Source of the DNA: Hortaea werneckii
Taxonomy: Eukaryota; Ascomycota; Dothideomycetes; Mycosphaerellales; Teratosphaeriaceae
Reading direction: 5' to 3'
NCBI GenBank assembly: GCA_037044905.1
Contig: JBAOKB010000105.1
Coordinates: 186,001 to 250,000, forward strand
DNA length: 64,000 nt
In this document: piece by piece, positions 54,804-64,000 of the stretch
Position numbering within the stretch: the first letter of the stretch is position 1
Layout of the letters: each line of letters starts with the position of its first letter
The notes under the pieces: generated by a model
What the model was told of the DNA's origin: nothing
The model's input: the letters and a program-made list of their open reading frames with translations, nothing else
Database searches by the model: none
Program-made: the position numbers and the translations under genes

Positions 54804-57800
54804 TTACGACTCGTAGTAGAAGTACGCCCTTCTCATTCTCTCAGCTGATCCTGAGGCCGAGGCACTGGCGCCAGTTGCGGCAGCGGTACCAAGAGCAGTG
54901 CCGGTTTGACTAGAGCCGAGAGTGTCGTTGTTCTTCCAGTCGTTTGGCTGCTGGAGCTGCATGATGTCGAGTGTGGGTGTAATCCCCAACTGCCTAACGA
55001 CAGTAGGAGCAATCATGAGGACCAAGAAGAGGACGAAGAGGGAGAAATAGAGGATCGCGTAACGGACGACACGTCTCTTCCGGAGCTTGCTCTGCTTGAG
55101 AGAGTAAATTGGCGGGCGGATTTGACGACTATTCATCAGTTAGTAATGATCAGTAGGAAAGATGTGGGTAGGTACATACCTAGGGCGCAGCCAGAAGAGC
55201 ATCACAGAGTGGAACTTGTCGATGTACGGGATGAGCAGCACTGGCAAGAAGAAGAACAGGATGAAGTGACCCAGGACAAAGTCACCCGCGAAGAAGCCCA
55301 TCTCCGTGATCTTGCACAGGAACTCACGACCCGGCTGCGAGAACGAATGCCATCCGAGAGAGTACCACTTGCCAGTCCACCATGCCACGTTGGAGGTGTC
55401 GGCGCGGAATTCTCTGGTCAGAGCCGTGGCGACGATCAACTTCGAAATGAAACGCTGGATGGCAACAGAGGCGATCATGCCGAGCAGGGTCTTCGTGAAT
55501 TGCCAGCCTTCCAAGAGATACATGACCTCAAAGAAGGCAAAGAGCGCGATGACGGCAATGGCGTGAGCGATGGCAGCGAGTACAGCACCGAACTTCTTGC
55601 AGCACATGCTGAAGACAGGACCCATACAGCAAGCCATACCGAAGAAGGCACCAGCAACACCGGCGTTGACGGCGATGGGGCCGAAGGCGACGATGGCGAT
55701 ACGGATGAGGGCATTCGTCGCCTCGGGGTTTACACCAGGTTCCTGGATGCGGTCGACAACACCAGTGCCAGCGTTGATGTAGAGATAAGGAATCAGCGAG
55801 ACACCGACCAAGACAAGAGGACCAATGATTTCACTAAAAAACACATTGGTGAACTTGGCTCGCGGGTGTCACCCGACAGCTTCGCAGATGGATCACCAAG
55901 GGCCTTGCGCTTGAAACCAGTAAGGCGGGTGCGTGAAAGACGGACAAACCCGATCCAGGACGCGGAGTGAGCCTTGGTGTTGCCACGGGACAGCCAGCGA
56001 AGGAACTCTCGGTAGTCGATGAAGAAGTCGTTCCAGGCAAACTGGTGCGGGTTGAAAAGGAAGGGGCAGATGCACAGAGCTGTGATCGAGACCCAGAACC
56101 AAAGCAGCCAGTAACCCCAGACCGTAAGCGTTCCGAACAGAAGCATCATCAGCATGCGAGCGCCGAGATAGATCGATGGGCTGGCGAATCGCGAGAAGAG
56201 GATACCGAAAGGCATACGAGCCGTAGCGAAACCACGTCCGGTACCGATGTAGCGAGCACCACCGAAGGAAAGGTCCTGCTGGACAGAGTAGGCGTAAATT
56301 TGGCACACAAACACCTCGAAAAGAGGAGAGAGCGAGGAGAAGTGCTTCGCCAGACGAGTGGCCGCGCGCCAGAATCCACGTTCCGTCAACTCCTGCACCG
56401 TCAAAGGCACGAAGGAGATGAAGAAGACGATGAAGATGGAGACGATACAACGCTGTACCCAGTCCATGATGGGGACGATATTAGCGCATCCAGTTGGGTA
56501 CAGAGGGTCCGTCTGCGGGACGTTGTGGTTGTAGTGGCAGGTGATGGTCTCGTGGCGGAGGGCACCAACGTTCAGCAGGCACCACATGAAACACTGCACC
56601 GACAACATAATGAACAGGTTGTTGATGTGGAAGCCAGGGTGAGCGTAGTAGAAGGACAGGAAACGGTCCAGAGGAAGCTGCGTGCCGAGGTAGTAGTACT
56701 CGCGAGACAACATCTGCTCACCCATACCAGTACCGATCTTGGTGGTAAAGTTCAGAATCGAGCCGAAACCCAAGTCACGACCCTTGCCGCACTGGTAGTA
56801 TTCGCAATGTTTGATACGGCCACCACGCATCATCGCAGTCATACCGGCGTAGATATCTTCGTTGAGGTGAAGACCCTTCTGAGCCTTGGACACACCACCG
56901 CGAGTGGTCATGTAAATACCGTTGAGGAAGTCAGGGTGACCATAGTGCAGCTTGCCACCGATCTGTGCCAGCGTACGAGCGAAGAGAGTACCGAACGTCT
57001 GTTCCTTTCCGGCAGCAACGTCACCAAGGATACCAATGTTCTCAGAGAAAATGTACTCGCGAGCACCCAGGATGGCGACCGGATTGAACTTGGTTGGAGC
57101 AACACCCGGCGTGTAAGGCGAGACATTGTCGGTGGTCATCTCTTCGAATTCGGCCAGGACAGATCGGATCTTCAAACACTCTTCCAGGTAGTTGTCCTGG
57201 TTGGCGTCGATGAGCTGGATGTATTCACCACGGTAGAAGATCAAGCTGTGGTTCTGGTTGTCAGACTTGCCGTCACCAAGGATGGGGTTACCGGAAAGCA
57301 TAACCCGGAACTTAGGACGACGCATGCCGTTCTCCATGATCTCGGAGTGGCCGTCGATCAGAGCAGAGTAGAGTCTCGGGTCCTCGCCCTCATTCGCTGG
57401 CGGCTCCTCGTCAAGGTAGGCGATTTGCAGGTCAGGGTAAGCGCGGAGCAGGAATTCGGCGTTCTCACGCTCCTCCTTGGAGAACTTGGCGTAACGCTGC
57501 ATGGAGACCAGAATCTTGAACTTGCGGCGAGCCATGCGCTCAAGCTCGCGCTCAAGCTTGTCAGAGTTACCGCCGAACATTTGGACGACCTCGGGGTTCT
57601 CGACACGGTAAAGCAGCTTGATGGCGCGGCTGTAGTTCATGAAGCCGGAGATGGTGCGGTAAAGAGTCTGCGAGCGCAGCGAAGCCCAGATACGTGTACG
57701 CAAGGTGTATTCAGGAGCAGCGCTCTTGAATCCGATGCAGTAGAAAGGAAGGTCATCAACCTTCGCCTTCTGGACATCCTTCTCGTTCTTCTCGAAGTCG

Positions 57801-60626
57801 CCGTTGAATTGCGAGGTTTCATCAGCCAGAATCTTGGTGTCCTTGACGAAGCAGTCCCACTCGTGTGGATGCAGTTGCTTCAGGTACTCAAGCATAGTGA
57901 CACGAGAGTAAGGCTCATCCTCACGAATAATCTCACGCAGGGAGAGGAGAATCTTCTCGCTGTAGTGCGGGATCATGACCGAGAAAGTCGGCATGTTGTC
58001 CACTGGCAGCGGCTCTGGAATCGGCGTAGAGAGCGACTGGGCGAAGAAGGAAATACGACGCTCAGCCTCAGAGTGGGCGGGGAAAGAACTCTGTCTTGAA
58101 GGAGTGATCTTCCTGTGAGACGAAGAACGTCGGTGCACGGAGAGTACGCTTGCCCTCCTGCTCAGATGGCACCTGGTGGTACAGCAGCTTCTGAACGTGG
58201 TCGATGGCCAGCAGATGCTCGCGATACATCGAAATGACAATGGCGTTCCAGATCTGAGAGATAAGGACCTTCGGCTTGTACTTGATTTCCATGTCCGTGG
58301 TCGCCAGAATCTTCGAGTAGACACGCTTTGGCAGGCGTGAGAAGATGTTCCTCCAGGGCGTCCAGATGGATACACCGAGGTAGAAGGATCGGGCGACGGA
58401 GAAGATCGTGTTCCAAATGACATACCAGAGGTAGGTGTCCAAGAAGAACAGAACCAGATCGGTGAAGTACATGATGACCAGCAAGACGACCGGCTGCTTG
58501 TAACACAGAGTGTCGCCAATGATCGCGTCACCAAGGCAGTGGCGGATGTTCATGGTTGACAGGATGCGGATGGGGTCACGCAGAGACAGCGTCAGGAAAA
58601 AGTACGATTCTGACAGCTTAGCAGCGAAAACCAAGACCCAAATACCGTAGGACATCCACATGTCATTGCCGGAAAGGTTTGCCCAGCTGGCGGTGAAGGT
58701 CTGACTGGCAACGTACTGGCGTCGCTTTCCGTTCAAGTAGTTGCCAAAAAGCGCACCAAGCGGGACGATGGCAAAGAAGAAGAAGGTCGCCAGGGCGATA
58801 AAGAACTGGATCACGCCCAGAATCAGAGCAATCTTGTCATTCTTGTTCACACCGAAAACGTAGACCGCTGGAGCAATGTTGACACAGAACATGGCGATGA
58901 GGATCAGCAGACGTCTGGTCAAGTGCTGAGCACCAGCCCAGCGCCTTGGGACATAGAGCCATTCGCAGAGCGTTGCGCCGATTTGGATGATACAGGCCAA
59001 AGTACCACCAAGACCAACTGCAGACCAGCTGGCCGCTGCGGGCGGCTGTTGGTTGATCTGCTGATCGTAATGGTCGGTGTAGAGGGTCGGCGAGTTGAAG
59101 GCAGTGTAGAACCAGTAGACGACGACGTGGATGACCCAAATGCGGTTGAAGTTCGTAAGCATGTGGAACCACGACCGGGTCTCTTTGTAGGTCTTGAAGA
59201 AAGCCTTGTTCCAGACCACGTCCTGCAAGCGCTCGAAGCGCTCGGCCGGTGGGAGGTCGACAAGGCGGGTCTTGTCCTCGAAAGCCAGGCGCTCAATACC
59301 TTCTGGGTACCAGAAAAGCTGGTTCATGTCGTCGTAGCCAATGATGCGGTTGTGATCCCGCTCTTTACGAACGTACTTGCCCTCAAAGATTTCGTAGCCT
59401 TGGTCTCTGCAGTAGTTGTACAGAGGCGTGATGGCGTTGTTCAGGAAAGTGAACTCATCGACCGGCTCAACACGGTTCTGGCAAGCCGGCGAGTGCAGAT
59501 AGTCATCCGCGCACTTGAAGATGAAGCACAGGACTTCGGGCATGAAACGGACCTGGTTGGCCTCGCCCCAAACGAGCAGGTACAACGCAAGCTGGCGAAC
59601 TCTGTCATGCTGGGACATGCGGTTCATGCGGGTCTTCCAGCGGTATTCGGCAGCCTCCAAACTGTTGTCGCCCTCCAGACTCTCGAGCATTTCGGCCTCG
59701 TTCATCTCGTCGCCCTGATCCTTCTTCTTCTTCTTAGCGGCCTTGCGAGCTTTGCGAGTGGCCTTGTTGGCCTTGCCAAGCTGCATGTTCGCAAATCCAA
59801 CGGCATCATCGAGATCGAGATGAGCCGCGAAATACCAGCGCCTAAAGTTGGCATTCTCGCCACCAATGTAATCGGCGTGCAGAGAAAGAAGAGCCTGGTT
59901 TGGCGACATACGAGATGCACGCGAGTCGAGCAGCGTCATCAAATGGTCAAACATGTTCCGCATGCTGTCCCGCTGGAAACCGAACTTGGCCGTAAGGTCG
60001 AGGAAAATGTCTTCAACCTCTTCCTTGGAGAGCGGAATCTGGGCTTCGGAGGTCCAGGCTGGGTAGGGCTCGCGCGACCTCTGTCCTGCTGGCAAAGCGG
60101 ACGTGTAGTCCATGCCGTAGACAGGCGTCGAAGCACCGGAAGAACGGTTGCCACCGTAGGACATCTGAGAAGAGGCCGGTCTGTATCCTCGGCCGCCTTC
60201 GCCGTACGAGTTGTAGCGCTCGTCACCGCGGCCGTAGTAGTCCATCTCGGCAGCGCGTGCCATGTCGGATCTCATGGTAAAGTCAGAGAAGGTCTCGGAG
60301 TCCTCTTCGGACTCGCCGCGTCGACCTTTCCGCTGGCTGTAACCACGGCCGCCCTGGGCATAGGCAGCTTGGGCACCCTGGTCGTAGTATTGGTCGTCAT
60401 AATACTGATCCTGGTAACCCTGGTGGCCGGCATCGTAGTAGCCGTCCTGATAGCCCTCGGGGCCAGCCTGGTAATATCCTTGATCGTCATAGTACCCATC
60501 TTGCTGGCCGTGCCCGTAGCCCTGCTGATCGTAGTAACCGTGCTGGTCATCGTGGTAGTAGCCATCATCGGCGTGGTGGCCATAGCCATCCTCGTAGCCG
60601 CCGCCCGGATGGTGCGGTTGGGCCAT
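54804..60626 (-). CDS. FKS1: 1,3-beta-D-glucan synthase catalytic subunit, frameshifted in this sequence
   Basis: GT48 integral membrane enzyme that makes the main wall glucan from UDP-glucose; target of echinocandins. Exon 1 spans 60626-55180 and exon 2 is 55128-54804, with a 51 bp intron joining FWLRPS to RQIRPPIYSLK. The length is about 1,923 residues. The N-terminus is a Gly/Tyr/Asp/Gln-rich tail with repeated YYDDQ-type units. A conserved cytosolic domain and the first membrane block follow; the glucan synthase domain contains FFAQSLSTPIPEP, LKQLHPHEWDCFVKDTK, NQDNYLEE and the loop GIYMTTRGGVSKAQKG, then the second membrane block. Two frameshifts: +1 at 58079-58082 (four C instead of three in coding sense, just before the synthase domain) and -1 at 55864-55866 (three C instead of four). 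They cancel in length. The gene is usually essential, so sequence errors are likely. Confidence 0.95.
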
Positions 60627-63462
60627 GTTGATGGAGGTGATTAGATATTACTGTGAATTCAAAGGTCAGCCAGAGGTCGCCAGAGCCGGATCGTTTGCTC
60701 ATGTTCGAGTGGCGATGGCGGTGGAGGTTGCGGCCAGGGAGGCTCAGCTCCAGGGGTGCGACCGTGTGGCAAGAGCGCCTTCACTGCGGTCGGCGAGCAA
60801 GACGTACCAATTCAAACAAGCACCATCAGCTGGGATATCGTAGCTGATGAGGACGATGGTGGGTTGCGTGGGATTATCTGGTCGTTGGCCGGAAGAGCGA
60901 GCGAAATGGGCCAAGTGTTGCGGTAGGAGGTGAAATTGTTGACGGGTTGGCGGAAAGCGAGTGTGGACGCACGAAATATGCGGAAAGCGCCCTCCTCCAA
61001 ACAAGCGACGCGGGCGACTCCTGCCTTTGCTCTCACGTACACCCCACTTGTTGCGCAGCAAAGGTGAGATGCAGTGGTTGCGCAGTGAGATGGAGGGTGG
61101 CAGTAAGTTGCGGGTGTCGTGAAGGTGGTTGTGGTCGTGGTGGCTCGCAGGAAGTGTTGCTGTGAGAACGCGCGTTGGTTCGGGGGGGAGCCAATGCAGC
61201 CCCTGAGCTCGACCGTCCGTGTCCGCCAATCACGGCGGCGCTGCGACCGGTTTGCCGCTTTTACGATCGCGCTAGCCCAGCGGAAGGTTTTCACTGAAAT
61301 CCCGCAGTCGCCGCACCAGCGTCTATATGCAGAAACGAGAGAGTTTGCACCGGGGGCGAGCTATGACTCCTCGAGAGGGAAGTTGGGGAGAAGAAGAGAA
61401 GAAGCAGACAAACAACAAAAGGCAGACGTAGGCGACCTCCAAAGAGAAAAAGAGGCACGACGTCCGCGGCGCTCTGCTCACGATGAAGCGTGCACGTTAC
61501 GTTGCAGGGGGAGGAAAGGGGCGCAGTCGAGCGAATCTCCTCTGCCGTCCGCCTCTCTCCTGTCATTTCACCCAGTTCCCCGGCTAGCCTTGTGGGCGCG
61601 GCTCACTGGCTTCGCGACGGCTTTCCCATCCGTCATCCAGCCAGCCAGTCGTTTTTCTTGTTTTTCCCTCCGTCCACCTATACCAATACAACGGGGCGCT
61701 ATCATTGAGCAATGCACTATCCGCGATCATAGACGCAAATCCACAGTTCTGCTGAAGCGAGATAGCACGCTGAGAGATCCGCAGCCAGCATTGCGAGATG
61801 GTGGCAAAAGCTATTTTCGCTCCTGCACGACAGCTCAAACTGCCCGCCTCACGTAAAGCGTAGCGTGAACCTGCGGACACTACTACTGCAGTACCCCATT
61901 TTGCCACCTTTAGCTGCTATTCCCGTCCCTTGACATAGTCCGATAGTCCCGATGCCTTGACATTTATACACAGGTAGAATTACATAGATGTGGTAAAGAT
62001 ATGTTCCGTGAGCTGTCCCCCATCGTTCGCACAAGCTACTAAGCAATGCTGCCTTACCATTCATGGAAAGTTGCCTCGGAGTCGTACACTACTATTACAG
62101 ACGCGATCAGAAAGGGAAGCGGATCCAATCTGAATCAGCTAATATGCACGTTTGATTAGGCTGGTGATTGCATAAGGACGATGGATTTTATTCATGTCTG
62201 TGAGCGTAAGCCAGCTGATGGCAAGGTCTCGGCGGTCATGTCTTCACAGTAGCACTCGAGCAGAGCAGTCCGCGGTGTGTACTACAGCAATCCATTGCAC
62301 GCTGCATCTACTGCTCATCAATTCGGCGTCAGGCTCAGATGGGCGCTCAACGTTATCGCCCTCTCCGAGGCCTTCATCTGACTTTATCTAGGAAAATTCT
62401 TGTACCTGCATTAGCTTGCCACCTGTCGCTCACGGCGACGGGGTCAAGTCCAGCCTGCCCATCCCGCCACCTCTGCCCCGCACCCTCTCGTGCTACTGCA
62501 TGTGCTGTTGTTGTGTTTACAAGGCCTGGTAGCGACTGAGGAGTGGCGGGATGCTGGTTATACTTTGTATCTCCTGGCAGCACGCTTTGTCCACTACGGA
62601 AAGCCAGCGGATTTGATGGCAGATTGAACGCAGCTCTAAACATGTCGCGGGAGAAGAGATCTCGAAGATTTGTGCGCAGGATGGACATTCTCCTCTTGAG
62701 ACTGTCATCATCTCTGTATAGGCGTAATAGACATACCCCTCGACAAAATGGATGAAGCCCACAGATGCAGATTCGCATGTGGGCGGCCCGACAAGCTTGT
62801 ACTGTAAGAAGCGTTGAGCCAAGCGTGCCGCAGCAGCGGGGTGGCGTGTGTGGCGCGCAAGATCCTGTGGCGACAGGAAGGCAGTTGTTGTGGCAGGCTG
62901 CCAACAGAAGCCTTCGAGATCCATCCTGCCAACCTTCTAAGGTTGTCATCGGTAGTCAGTGCCCACAGGTATCCTTCACCATCAATAATAGCCAAACGCT
63001 GTTCGAACCCTCGCGGTAAAGCGGCCCCCTGGAAATTCTTGAATGCCATCCTGCCCAATCACATCCGGGTGATCTTCACTGCTTCCAGCCGCTGTCTCGA
63101 GTCCCTGGGTGGCGACGGACTTACGCGTTCGAAACGGCCCACCCTTTTCTCGACCTGGCTGCGGCCGCATTCTCCTGGCTCGCCCTGAGAAACAACCTCC
63201 TTTCCCTTATCGTCATCCTTCAAACTTTCAGTCTCAACTACACTTCCTTCTTTTCTTGTCCTTCCGCTCGCCTCTTCCCCTTGGCAATTGTTGGTCTTCG
63301 GCCACACCTTCCCTACGCTCTTTCACCTCGTGGCTTGCCGCTGCTACAAGCGAATTCCCGGTTGCACTTCTCCCTTGAGCGCGAGCTCAATTTCTTTGCC
63401 CACCGCACGCGATCAGATATCTTCCTGGTCGATAGCATCTTACCCCTTCAACAAGAGCCGAT
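60627..63462. promoter_or_regulatory. 2.8 kb divergent intergenic region, FKS1 and GH72
   Basis: Separates two cell wall glucan genes read away from each other, so both promoters lie here. Part of it must be transcribed as 5' leader: the last 250 bp before the GH72 ATG are pyrimidine-rich (CTTTCC and CTTCC words), typical of highly expressed fungal genes. Open frames at 61119-61856 and 62374-62949 lack family likeness and overlap frames on the other strand. No RNA gene or mobile element seen. I did not find a clean Rlm1 site (CTAWWWWTAG). Confidence 0.5.
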
Positions 63463-64000
63463 ATGAAAGGCTTCGGCATCGCATCTGCTGCGGCGGCTTT
63501 GGTGGCGACCACCTCGCTCTTCGTGAGCCAGGTCGCCGCGCAAAACGACGTAGACCCCATTGTCATCAAGGGTTCCAAGTTCTTCTACAAATCTAATGGC
63601 ACTCAATTGTAAGCTTTGCCAATGGTACTTGGCAGGATTTGACAAGGTGCTAACAAGACCATAGCTACATCAAGGGTGTCGCATACCAGCAGGACTACCA
63701 GGGTGGTGGAAACAGCTCGAGCTCTGAAAGCGATGACCAATACACCGACCCCCTGCAGGTCGACAACCTCAAGCGTGACATTCCCTACCTCAAGCAGCTC
63801 ATGACCAACACCATCCGTGTGTACGCCGTCAACCCCGAGAAAGATCACCAGGAGGCAATGAGCATGCTCGCGGATGCTGGCATCTACGTCGTCGCAGATC
63901 TGTCTCAGCCTGGCAACTCCATCAACCGCAACAGCCCTGCATGGAACGACCAACTTTACGCGCGTTACACTGCTGTCATCGACGAAATGTCCAAGTACTC
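63463..64000 (+). CDS. GPI-type beta-1,3-glucanosyltransferase, GH72 (Gas/Gel), 5' part
   Basis: Enzyme that cuts and re-joins beta-1,3-glucan chains outside the membrane, lengthening the product of FKS1. Exon 1 is 63463-63608 and exon 2 begins at 63665 after a 56 bp intron (GTAAGC...CATAG), running off the window. A signal peptide (MKGFGIASAAAALVATTSLFVSQVAA) is followed by the family opening DPIVIKGSKFFYKSNGTQFYIKGVAYQQ. NLKRDIPYLKQLMTNTIRVYAVNP and GIYVVADLSQPGNSINR are further GH72 landmarks. The two catalytic Glu residues and the GPI signal lie beyond the window, so subtype (with or without a CBM43 module) cannot be told. Confidence 0.95.

Noticed and set aside
30522..58082. Programmed ribosomal frameshifting as an explanation for the shifts
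   Set aside because: The shifts are too many, mostly lack slippery sites or downstream structures, go in both directions and hit unrelated genes. Sequence error is simpler.
55967..60644. Long open frames (710 and 573 codons) on the strand opposite FKS1
   Set aside because: They are complements of a strongly codon-biased gene, which removes stops from one antisense frame. Their translations are unlike any family, and the FKS1 sense frame is unmistakable.
61119..61856. 245-codon + frame between FKS1 and GH72
   Set aside because: Low-complexity Arg/Ser-rich translation, no recognisable domain, and competing frames on the other strand.
62985..63030. Possible tRNA because of a GTTCGAACC-like B-box word
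   Set aside because: No matching A box or cloverleaf can be built around it.
1..64000. Transposons, LTRs, CRISPR arrays, rRNA or viral insertions
   Set aside because: No transposase, reverse transcriptase or integrase motifs, no long direct or inverted repeats and no spaced repeat arrays were seen when reading both strands.

Overview
The window looks like nuclear DNA of a filamentous ascomycete (Pezizomycotina; a dothideomycete is my best guess, by inference). Supporting signs are short GT-AG introns of about 50-120 bp, often with CTGAC-type branch sites, moderately GC-rich coding DNA, and a gene set typical of such fungi: BCK1, POL2, FKS1, RSC1, NAB3, GH72 and fungal P450s. I see no CRISPR array, prophage, transposon or rRNA, and no tRNA I could defend. 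No operon logic applies; genes are separate, often divergent.

Layout. 1-634: 3' end of a cytochrome P450. 1161-7041 (-): BCK1-type MAPKKK of the cell wall integrity pathway. 8002-11089 (-): secreted protein with four hevein-type chitin-binding domains. 13146-14776 (+): nitrate transporter. 15225-15657 (-): ribosomal protein uS10. 16050-18026 (+): CUE3/ASCC2-like ribosome-rescue factor. 18914-19975 (-) and 20291-23026 (+): divergent OTU1 and RSC1/RSC2. 23826-25091 (+): proteasome ATPase RPT3. 26427-28764 (+): GPI-type serine carboxypeptidase. 29385-30107 (-) and 30522-37176 (+): divergent COX20 and POL2. 37637-39518 (+): second P450. 39845-42301 (-): eIF2A. 43154-44158 (-): LACTB2-like metallo-beta-lactamase-fold protein. 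45200-48286 (-): NAB3. 49426-50103 (+): ICT1-like peptidyl-tRNA hydrolase. 50462-51405 (-): quinolinate phosphoribosyltransferase. 51845-52836 (-): secreted protein of unknown function. 54804-60626 (-): beta-1,3-glucan synthase FKS1. 63463-end (+): GH72 glucanosyltransferase, cut by the window edge.

Two things stand out. First, genes from 13 kb to 30.5 kb, and those before them, read through cleanly, whereas from 30.5 kb to 58.1 kb almost every gene carries one to seven single-base frameshifts, mostly one-base losses in short runs of one base. POL2 and FKS1 are among them, so uncorrected assembly errors are the likeliest explanation, not pseudogenes. Second, the window is rich in cell wall functions: BCK1, the chitin-binding protein, the GPI-type protease, and FKS1 head-to-head with a GH72 enzyme that remodels the glucan FKS1 makes. 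I found no convincing new biological system.
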